NCBI GenBank assembly: GCA_013335845.1
Contig: JAAXUU010000086.1
Coordinates: 1-6,475, forward strand
Source of the DNA: Actinomycetota bacterium
GTDB lineage: Bacteria > Actinomycetota > Coriobacteriia > Coriobacteriales > RUG844
Length of the DNA stretch: 6,475 nucleotides
Direction: 5' to 3'
Shown: one piece after another, positions 1 to 5,576 of the stretch
Position numbering within the stretch: the first letter of the stretch is position 1
Layout: every line of letters begins with the position of its first letter
The notes under the pieces: model-generated
The model's database searches: none
Told to the model about the DNA's origin: nothing
The model's input: only the letters and a program-made list of their open reading frames with translations
Position numbers and translations under genes: made by a program

Positions 1-655
1 CCAAAGGGTCACCGGTTAGTTTCGCCACCTCCGCAAGCCTGTCTACGCCGCGCAACTTGGTGATATTCCCTACATAGCAGATGAGCGGCGAACGATCGAT
101 GTAGGTGTCAGCATAGCCGATATCATCAAGTAAGGGATAGTTGTACAGAATGACGACGGGGACTCCTAGCGCGCGGAACCGTTTCGCTATAGGCTCATTG
201 ACGGTTATGATGCAATCGAACGCGCTAACCGCGCGCTCCTCCACTCTGGAATATATGAGCGAAACGAGCTTCCTCATATATCTTGGGATCCACGGCTTGG
301 TGAGGATCTGCTGGGGAACATCCTCATGTGAATCATAGATGACGATTTTGCCACGTTTCTTCAAGTCCACACCGACGGACAACAACTCCGGATCATGGAA
401 GTGATAGACGTCGGCATCGATTTCCAGGGCTTTTGCAAGAAGCAGCTTGGGAGCACGTCGCATCTTCGCTATACGTCCGCTGGATTCCAACCGCGGCAAA
501 GAGACGATATGTACACCCCTATCGATCCGGCTTGTAGACCCATCCATGCAGATCAGGCTTACGCCATGACCGGCCCGAGCCAAAGTGACGCACTCCTTGA
601 TGAAAATGCGTGTATCGGTGCTCGAATGTAAGGTTGTCAAATGACAAACTTTCAT
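1..655 (-). CDS. Glycosyltransferase, GT4-like, GT-B fold (C-terminus cut off by window edge)
   Basis: This is the N-terminal 218 codons of a glycosyltransferase; the C-terminal part runs off base 1. It probably transfers a sugar from a nucleotide donor to a lipid-linked glycan on the cytoplasmic face of the membrane. The protein opens MKVCHLTTLHSSTDTRIF, the first strand of a GT-B Rossmann domain. It carries HFHDPELL (residues 85-92) and YDSHED (107-112), a motif pair typical of a GT4-like polysaccharide subfamily. At about residues 194-204, YVGNITKLRGV marks the start of the second, donor-binding domain. The ATG at 655-653 overlaps the TGA of the preceding gene as ATGA, with a modest AAGGA site 4 nt upstream, so the start is well supported. 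It has no evident similarity in motifs to the two glycosyltransferases before it, so it is not a third copy. Donor and acceptor cannot be read from the sequence. Confidence 0.88.
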   Translation of the reverse strand, partial: MKVCHLTTLHSSTDTRIFIKECVTLARAGHGVSLICMDGSTSRIDRGVHIVSLPRLESSGRIAKMRRAPKLLLAKALEIDADVYHFHDPELLSVGVDLKKRGKIVIYDSHEDVPQQILTKPWIPRYMRKLVSLIYSRVEERAVSAFDCIITVNEPIAKRFRALGVPVVILYNYPLLDDIGYADTYIDRSPLICYVGNITKLRGVDRLAEVAKLTGDPL

Positions 656-1755
656 ATTTTCCTTTCGTCCATCGATACCGCATCCCGTCCGCGAGACTTG
701 ACATCAGCGAAGGCATCCAAAACATCAGCGGGTTCTTTTTCACCGGAATAGATGTTCCTTAGTATATCAGCCACCCGGATACAATCGTGGTAGTCTTCCG
801 CATAGATTCGTCCCGCCACCCCGAGAGCATTTCTCAACGAAGCATCCTCGAGCAGTGGCACCAATCGATTGCGGAGTGTGTCGATGTTCGCATCGATTAT
901 CGGGAGCTCGGGCGGGAAACTCTCTTTCAGATCTTCCCTGATATACGTCACAACCGGTTTGCCCAAGGCCATCGCCTCGACCGCGAATACCCCGTATGAC
1001 CCGATGATAAGTTGATCGATTATGATATCGGCTTGCGAATACAGCGTTTTCGCCTCCTCCTGCGTCTTGCCTTCGACAAGCACGAAATCGAAATCGTACA
1101 CGTCGCGAAGGTCATCGATCACCTCCTTCACATAGTCGGTTCCCTTGATACGCGGATCAGTCGGAGCATGGACGATCAAGGGTCTGCAAGCAGTCACGGA
1201 AGGGTAGCTTGGAATGAAGTCGACAAGGTCGATGCGCAGCGGCACATAATATACCGGACCTGTGAAATCGGGAAGATACTGAGCCAGCTCCTCATCATGC
1301 ACAATGACACCGGATGCATGTTTCAGCACCCGCTTCGCTCGATTTTCAAGAGAAGGATTCGCTCCATATTCTGGCAGAAGGGAGGAGTAGGGATTGCGCT
1401 CGGTCCACGCTCTCCCCTGCCGCAACTCGCTTCCGTGGAACTCACAGTAGTATCTTTTCCCAAGTGCGCGCAGAAGCGCAACATCAACATTGCCCGGAAG
1501 CAGGCTCGTTCCGGCATGGAAGTGGAAAATGTCGAATCTGCACACTGCGAATACCGCGAATGCGAGCATTTTCAATGCATACCATGGATAGAGGATCTTC
1601 TTTCCCTTATCCACGCCTAAAGAGTAATCCGGCGAAGATGCATAGGGATTCTTGATGAACACAGCGCTTTTCGCTTCGCAGCCCTTCGACCGAAGTCCGC
1701 GAACCGACCACACCGCCTGGTTGGCTCTTTCGCTCATCCCATGGAGTACTCTCAT
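652..1755 (-). CDS. Glycosyltransferase, GT-B fold, second copy of a tandem pair (367 aa)
   Basis: A complete 367-residue glycosyltransferase, the downstream member of a tandem pair. The N-terminal half contains MRVLHGMSERANQA (1-14), a hydrophobic stretch at about 56-72 starting YPWYALKML, then FDIFHFH (74-80) and FHGSELRQG (106-114). The C-terminal donor domain contains RPLIVHAPTD (191-200) with KG at 204-205, YDFDFVLVE (220-228), ADIIIDQL (242-249) and YGVFAVEAMALGKP (254-267). The last block matches the second-glutamate region of the EX7E motif of retaining GT-B enzymes, but the first glutamate position is Gly252. The ATG at 1755 directly follows the TAG of the preceding gene (0 bp), with a GAGGAG site 6 nt upstream. 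It ends in the ATGA overlap with the next gene. The family is usually annotated only as glycosyltransferase; the acceptor and sugar are unknown. No signal peptide or clear transmembrane helix is seen. Confidence 0.88.
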   Translation of the reverse strand: MRVLHGMSERANQAVWSVRGLRSKGCEAKSAVFIKNPYASSPDYSLGVDKGKKILYPWYALKMLAFAVFAVCRFDIFHFHAGTSLLPGNVDVALLRALGKRYYCEFHGSELRQGRAWTERNPYSSLLPEYGANPSLENRAKRVLKHASGVIVHDEELAQYLPDFTGPVYYVPLRIDLVDFIPSYPSVTACRPLIVHAPTDPRIKGTDYVKEVIDDLRDVYDFDFVLVEGKTQEEAKTLYSQADIIIDQLIIGSYGVFAVEAMALGKPVVTYIREDLKESFPPELPIIDANIDTLRNRLVPLLEDASLRNALGVAGRIYAEDYHDCIRVADILRNIYSGEKEPADVLDAFADVKSRGRDAVSMDERKI

Positions 1756-2859
1756 CTACGACTCCTCGGAGAAATCCACGGGGTCGGCATCCTTAAGGGC
1801 CTTGACTGCGGAGAAACCTTCCAAAGGGGTGCGAGGTCCATTTTTCGTGGAATAGATCGACGCCAACAATCGCGCGATTATCCGGTAGTCATGATAGTTC
1901 TCGACATATCGTCTGCCTGCGATACCAAGATCATGACGCAGCTCCCCGTCCTTCAGAAGATATTCGATTCTTTCATATATCGTGTCGACGGTAGCAGTCA
2001 CGATGGGCAACTCGGCAGGATACGCACCGATTATGTCCTCACGGATATAGGTGATGACGGGTTTCCCCAAAGCCATACCCTCCAACGCGAACACGCCATA
2101 TGCGCCCACCAGCAATTGATCGACGATGATATCGGCTCTCGAATACCATTCGAAAGCATCTTCCTGGGGCATCTTCTCGACCAAGACGAAATCGAAGTCA
2201 TAGACCTTGGATAGGCGTTCGATAGCCTCCTTGATATAGTCGCTGCCCTTGACTCTGCTGTTCGTAGGAGCATGGACGATCAGGGGTCGTTCTTTCTCCG
2301 GCGAAGGGTAACAGGGGGTGAACCGTCCGACGTTCAGACGGAGCGGGACGAAGTAGGTCGGGCCGTCGAATTCAGGGAGATACAGAGCGATTTCGCCATC
2401 ATGCACGATAGCTCCGGCCGCGTGAGCCAGCACCCTTTTCGCTCCCTCTTCGAACTCAGGATTACTGCCATATTCAGGGATAAGCGATGCGTACGGATTT
2501 CCCTCAAGCCACGCCTTGCCCTGGCGCAACTCATCACCGTGATATTCGAAGTAATAGTCTTTTTTCAATAGGCGAAGGAGCGGAAGATCGCGATGCCCCG
2601 GAATCAAACTGAATTCAGCATGAAAATGGAATACATCGAACGCCACGATCGCGTAGAGCGCAAAGGCGAGCGTCTGCAGCATATACCAAGGATAGAGGAA
2701 TTTGTTCTTCCTGCCGACAGCGACGTCGAAGTCGGCAGGAAGTGCATAGAGATTGAAAGTCCTCGTAGCGCTCCGGGCGAAATATCCGTTCTCCCTAAGC
2801 CCAATGACGGAATATGCAGCTTGATTCGCCATCTCGGTCATGCCATGAAGAATCTTCAT
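1756..2859 (-). CDS. Glycosyltransferase, GT-B fold, first copy of a tandem pair (367 aa)
   Basis: A complete 367-residue glycosyltransferase that aligns without a gap to its downstream neighbour, at about 202 of 367 identical positions by hand count. It has the same ordered motifs: MKILHGMTEMANQA (1-14), the hydrophobic segment from YPWYMLQTLAF (56-66), FDVFHFH (74-80), YHGDELRQG (106-114), RPLIVHAPTN (191-200), ADIIVDQL (242-249) and YGVFALEGMALGKP (254-267). As in its partner, glycine (252) replaces the first glutamate of an EX7E-like motif. I place the start at 2859 rather than the in-frame ATG at 2922. The 2859 ATG has a good AAGGA site 5 nt upstream, makes the protein begin exactly like the paralog, and avoids a 34-bp overlap with the upstream gene. 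The remaining gap to that gene is 29 bp. It likely adds a sugar to a lipid-linked repeat unit; its specificity is not readable. Confidence 0.88.
   Translation of the reverse strand: MKILHGMTEMANQAAYSVIGLRENGYFARSATRTFNLYALPADFDVAVGRKNKFLYPWYMLQTLAFALYAIVAFDVFHFHAEFSLIPGHRDLPLLRLLKKDYYFEYHGDELRQGKAWLEGNPYASLIPEYGSNPEFEEGAKRVLAHAAGAIVHDGEIALYLPEFDGPTYFVPLRLNVGRFTPCYPSPEKERPLIVHAPTNSRVKGSDYIKEAIERLSKVYDFDFVLVEKMPQEDAFEWYSRADIIVDQLLVGAYGVFALEGMALGKPVITYIREDIIGAYPAELPIVTATVDTIYERIEYLLKDGELRHDLGIAGRRYVENYHDYRIIARLLASIYSTKNGPRTPLEGFSAVKALKDADPVDFSEES
1762..1767 (-). promoter_or_regulatory. Ribosome binding site of the second tandem glycosyltransferase, inside the preceding gene
   Basis: GAGGAG on the minus strand lies 6 nt before the ATG at 1755. 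It falls within the last codons of the upstream copy, whose TAG (1758-1756) touches the ATG. The signal is embedded in coding sequence, consistent with re-initiation by terminating ribosomes. Confidence 0.7.
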
Positions 2860-2864
2860 CCTCT

Positions 2865-2869
2865 TCCTT
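2865..2869 (-). promoter_or_regulatory. Ribosome binding site that sets the start of the first tandem glycosyltransferase
   Basis: The minus strand reads GAAGGAAGAGG just before the ATG at 2859, giving AAGGA 5 nt from the start. It lies in the 29-bp gap after the oxidoreductase stop and supports the 367-residue form over the 388-residue form that would start at 2922. Confidence 0.7.
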
Positions 2870-2888
2870 CTGCTTGGCTGCGCTGGCG

Positions 2889-3848
2889 CTAGGCGAGAGC
2901 TTCGGAAGAGATCCGAAGGCATAGCTCGAGTGCTTGCTTGCCCATCTCGCCGCTTGTCGCCGGTGTCTCACCCGTTGCTATGCAATGGGCGAAATGTTCG
3001 AATTCGGCGCGAAGCGGTTCTTTGAAAGGAACGAAAACCTTCTCGATGATGTTCTCTTGTTTGTACTGAGCAGGATGTCCGATATCGAGTGTGAAATTCG
3101 TCTTACGGGATATCTCGACCGTCCTGTTGAGGTAATCGACGACGATGAAGGCATCCCGGGCATTGATTTCCGCCTTGCGGACCTTGGACTCCGTCACGCG
3201 GCTCGCAGTGAGACTGGCAACGATACCGTTCTCGTAGGTCACGAGGGCTTGGGCATAATCGAGTTTGTCGGTATACACCTTGGCGCCGTGGCTCACGACC
3301 CGTCTGATGGGAGACGAGACGATCGAGTCGAGCACGTCGATATCGTGGATCATAAGATCCTGCACGACATCTGCATCCGAGATCCTTGTATCGAAGGGAC
3401 TCATGCGGGAGAAATCGATGGAGATGATATCTTCACTCAACAGTATGTCCGCAAGCGTTATGATGGCCGGATTGAAGCGCTCTACATGGCCGACGCACAA
3501 CATGACGCCCGCATCACGGCAGGCATCGATGATCGCTTGGGCATCCTCGACCGCGAGTGCGATCGGCTTCTCGACCAATACATGGCAGCCGGCTTTTGCC
3601 GCCGCAATCGCATACTCCTTATGCAGGAACGAAGGGACGACGATATGGGCCACATCCACTGCCGCATAGAGTTCTTCGGGGGTTGCGAATGAAGTGATCC
3701 CATAAAGAGCGGCTTGTGCAGCTGCCGCCTCAAGAGCGACATCATAGCACCCGATGAGTTCGTATTCGGGCATGGCGGAAAGAACCCTCAAGTGGTTTCT
3801 CCCCATATTGCCGGTTCCGAGAACTCCAACCTTGAGCGGAGCCGTCAT
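2889..3848 (-). CDS. Gfo/Idh/MocA family oxidoreductase, probable nucleotide-sugar 3-dehydrogenase (second of two)
   Basis: A complete 319-residue NAD(P)-dependent oxidoreductase of the Gfo/Idh/MocA family. The N-terminal Rossmann fold shows VGVLGTGNMGRNH (7-19) with the GxGxxG dinucleotide motif at 11-16. EKPIA (93-97) holds the family's conserved lysine-proline (K94, P95). The DLMIHDID block (164-171) gives the D-x-x-x-H pair (D164, H168) expected for catalysis. The RMSPFDTRISDADVV stretch (148-162) before it resembles proteins annotated as UDP-N-acetylglucosamine 3-dehydrogenases. Sitting right after the aminotransferase, it probably supplies a 3-keto sugar nucleotide for transamination. 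It is clearly different from the dehydrogenase at the right end of the window, which has another motif (GGALMNQCIHNIDLL) at the catalytic histidine. Its ATG overlaps the aminotransferase stop as ATGA, with AAGGA 9 nt upstream. The exact substrate is inferred; other sugar or inositol dehydrogenases share the fold. Confidence 0.85.
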   Translation of the reverse strand: MTAPLKVGVLGTGNMGRNHLRVLSAMPEYELIGCYDVALEAAAAQAALYGITSFATPEELYAAVDVAHIVVPSFLHKEYAIAAAKAGCHVLVEKPIALAVEDAQAIIDACRDAGVMLCVGHVERFNPAIITLADILLSEDIISIDFSRMSPFDTRISDADVVQDLMIHDIDVLDSIVSSPIRRVVSHGAKVYTDKLDYAQALVTYENGIVASLTASRVTESKVRKAEINARDAFIVVDYLNRTVEISRKTNFTLDIGHPAQYKQENIIEKVFVPFKEPLRAEFEHFAHCIATGETPATSGEMGKQALELCLRISSEALA

Positions 3849-4969
3849 TTAAGCACATCCTTCAGCGCGGTGGTGATGGAAAGAACGTCTTGGTCGGTGA
3901 GGTAGGGATGCATGGGCAGACTGAACACGCGCGACGCCAAATCCTCGCAAACCGGCAGATCGCCACGTTTGTAACCCAGATCCTTATATGCGGTACAGAG
4001 ATGGATGGGAATCGGATAATAGACCATCACGGGTATGTCTTTTTCCTTCAGCCCTGAGATGATCATCTCCCGTTGCTCAGCATCTGCAGCGAGCAGAGAA
4101 TACTGTGCCCATACCGAGGTCGATCCCTCAGGGACGACAGGAGTGACCAAAATATCGGAGAGTTGTTCGGTGTATAGGGCGGCAACTCGGTTGCGAGCTG
4201 CGATTTCATCATCGAAGATCTCGAGCTTCGCCAACACGACGGCGGCCTGTATAGTATCGAGTCTCCCGTTCAACCCCATGCGCACGTTGTCATATTTATC
4301 TACGCCCTGTCCATGGACGCGGATGGAGGTCATGAGTTCAGCCAATTCATCATCGTCGGTGAAGATGGCACCACCGTCGCCGAAGCAACCGAGTGGCTTC
4401 GCCGGGAAGAAGGAAGTCGCAGCTACGTCACCGAAGCCGCCCGATTTCTTGCCTTTGTAGGTGCAGCCGAAACCCTGCGCGGCATCCTCTAAAAGGAAGA
4501 GACCGTACTCGCGGGCGATCTGCTCGATCGCATCGTAGTCTGCGGGCTGGCCGAACAGATCCACGGTGATGATTCCGCGGGGTTTCAATTCTCCATCGCT
4601 TAGGACCTTATCGATAGCGGTCCTCAAGGACGCAGGTGAGATATTGAACGTAACAGGATCCGAGTCGACGAAGACGGGCGTACCACCGGCAAGGGTTATG
4701 CTTTCGGCGGAGGCGAAGAAGGTGAAGGAAGGGACGAATACCGCATCGTCTCTTTGCAATTCCTTTGCCATGAGGGGGATCACGAGCGCATCGGTCCCAC
4801 TCGCACACGATATAACATGCTTGACTCCGACATAGGATGCGAGTTTAGCTTCGAGTTCGTGGACCTCGGGGCCCATGATGTATTTCTGACTACGTAATAC
4901 TTTATCCACTCTCGCACAAACATCATCTTCGATACGTTCGAATTGAGCGTGTAAATCAATGAACTGCAT
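3845..4969 (-). CDS. wlbC: PLP-dependent sugar-nucleotide 3-aminotransferase, DegT/DnrJ/EryC1/StrS family (WlbC/WbpE-like)
   Basis: A complete 374-residue aminotransferase. In the related WbpE/WlbC pathway this enzyme converts a UDP-3-keto-GlcNAc(A) to the 3-amino sugar, with glutamate as amino donor. It begins MQFIDLHAQF, typical of the family. SGTDAL (57-62) forms the cofactor phosphate loop, and EDAAQ (161-165) supplies the aspartate (D162) that contacts the pyridine nitrogen. SFFPAKPLGCFGDGGA (186-201) contains the Schiff-base lysine K191 and closely matches the WbpE/WlbC signature. NGRLDTIQAA follows, as usual in the family. The start at 4969 is chosen over the in-frame 4999 because a perfect AGGAGG lies 4 nt upstream, the family N-terminus starts there, and the longer form would overlap the upstream gene. 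That gene ends 8 bp before. Context with the dehydrogenases and the acetyltransferase makes the C3 position likely, though substrate carboxylation at C6 is not shown. Confidence 0.92.
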   Translation of the reverse strand: MQFIDLHAQFERIEDDVCARVDKVLRSQKYIMGPEVHELEAKLASYVGVKHVISCASGTDALVIPLMAKELQRDDAVFVPSFTFFASAESITLAGGTPVFVDSDPVTFNISPASLRTAIDKVLSDGELKPRGIITVDLFGQPADYDAIEQIAREYGLFLLEDAAQGFGCTYKGKKSGGFGDVAATSFFPAKPLGCFGDGGAIFTDDDELAELMTSIRVHGQGVDKYDNVRMGLNGRLDTIQAAVVLAKLEIFDDEIAARNRVAALYTEQLSDILVTPVVPEGSTSVWAQYSLLAADAEQREMIISGLKEKDIPVMVYYPIPIHLCTAYKDLGYKRGDLPVCEDLASRVFSLPMHPYLTDQDVLSITTALKDVLK

Positions 4970-4973
4970 AAAC

Positions 4974-4979
4974 CCTCCT
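4974..4979 (-). promoter_or_regulatory. Strong ribosome binding site that sets the aminotransferase start
   Basis: On the minus strand a perfect AGGAGG precedes the ATG at 4969 by 4 nt. The TAG stop codon of the acetyltransferase (4980-4978) overlaps this site, so ribosomes finishing the upstream gene stop on top of the downstream initiation site. This favours coupled translation of the acetyltransferase and the aminotransferase, and it rules out the longer start at 4999. Confidence 0.8.
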
Positions 4980-5562
4980 AATCCCGCACCTCGCGACATA
5001 CAAGGTGACCATCTTCCTCTTCATACATCATACCGCAACTTGGGCACATTTTCGCGGCGTCGAGTTTCATGCCGCACTTGCATACCCACCCGATTCGCCT
5101 GGCAGGAACACCCGCCATAAGTGCGTGAGGCAAAACGTCGTGGGTGACGACGGCGCCCGACCCGATCAGGGCGTATGCACCTATCGTATTCCCGCATACG
5201 ATCGTCGCATTCGCTCCGATGGATGCGTCATGTTCAATGTGCGTCGTAAGCCAAGACTCTTTACCCCTAGAGAACCTCGCGCGAGGTGTGAAATCGTTGG
5301 TGAAGACGCAGGATGGTCCGCAGAACACCCCGTCATCCAATATCACACCTTCATACAGCGAGACGTTATTCTGGATCCGGCAGTTGTCGCCGATAATGAC
5401 ATTATTGCCCACGTTCACATTCTGACCGAACGAGCAATCCTTCCCGATCTTGGCGCCGCTTTGGATATGCGAGAAGTGCCAAACCTTGGTACCTTCACCG
5501 ATCTGTACCCCATCGTCGACATAGGAGGACTCATGGACGTAATAGTTGTTTTCTGCATTCAT
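4978..5562 (-). CDS. wlbB: Sugar-nucleotide 3-amino N-acetyltransferase, left-handed beta-helix (WlbB/WbpD-like), with Cys-rich tail
   Basis: A complete 194-residue hexapeptide-repeat acyltransferase. WlbB/WbpD-type enzymes use acetyl-CoA to acetylate the 3-amino group of UDP-GlcNAc3NA, giving UDP-GlcNAc3NAcA; they are cytoplasmic trimers. From about residue 10 to 145, imperfect hexapeptides with a hydrophobic residue every six positions build the beta-helix. They are interrupted at about 85-110 by the loop with FTNDFTPRARF (87-97). NNVSLYEGV (65-73), GPSCVFTND (82-90) and IGANATIVCG (115-124) match the WlbB/WbpD subfamily rather than serine or maltose acetyltransferases. After GVPARRIGW (151-159) comes a C-terminal extension with four cysteines, C161, C163, C173 and C176, arranged CxC-x9-CxxC like a small zinc ribbon. 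The ATG at 5562 has only a weak purine-rich site (GTGAGA) and lies 14 bp after the preceding gene. Length agrees with the family (about 190 residues). Confidence 0.92.
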   Translation of the reverse strand: MNAENNYYVHESSYVDDGVQIGEGTKVWHFSHIQSGAKIGKDCSFGQNVNVGNNVIIGDNCRIQNNVSLYEGVILDDGVFCGPSCVFTNDFTPRARFSRGKESWLTTHIEHDASIGANATIVCGNTIGAYALIGSGAVVTHDVLPHALMAGVPARRIGWVCKCGMKLDAAKMCPSCGMMYEEEDGHLVCREVRD

Positions 5563-5576
5563 CGAAATCTCACTCT

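Larger units (their letters stand above)
652..2859 (-). repeat. Tandem gene duplication: two glycosyltransferase copies of 1104 bp each
   Basis: The two open reading frames 2859-1756 and 1755-652 are both exactly 1104 bp and abut with no base between them. Their proteins align end to end with no gap. Identity by hand count is about 53 of the first 100 residues, 64 of the second 100, 60 of the third 100 and 25 of the last 67. The copies therefore come from an old duplication, or from acquisition of two related genes, followed by divergence by substitution only. Conservation is highest across the donor-binding half and lowest at residues 21-50 and over the final 40 or so. Confidence 0.85.

Noticed and set aside
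519..743. 74-codon minus-strand frame spanning the last glycosyltransferase junction
   Set aside because: It reads the end of one glycosyltransferase and the start of the next in the wrong frame; both real frames have good motifs.
2860..2888. Possible terminator or attenuator hairpin in the 29-bp gap
   Set aside because: The minus strand holds only a GCGCCAGCGC palindrome with a 2-base loop and no T-run, too short for a terminator; the gap is filled by the next gene's ribosome binding site.
2860..2922. Longer N-terminus of the first tandem glycosyltransferase (start at 2922)
   Set aside because: The extra 21 residues overlap the upstream oxidoreductase and have no counterpart in the paralog. 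The start at 2859 gives the same length and the same first residues as the paralog.
2934..3692. 252-codon plus-strand open frame opposite the second oxidoreductase
   Set aside because: It lies entirely antisense to a gene with clear motifs, its product has no recognisable domain, and long antisense frames are expected from the codon use here. The same holds for plus-strand frames at 1012-1620, 1741-2214, 5005-5580 and 4035-4460.
4970..4999. Longer N-terminus of the aminotransferase (start at 4999)
   Set aside because: It adds ten residues (MSRGAGLGGF) that are read from the acetyltransferase end and the ribosome binding site itself. The ATG at 4969 has a perfect AGGAGG and gives the family's usual N-terminus.
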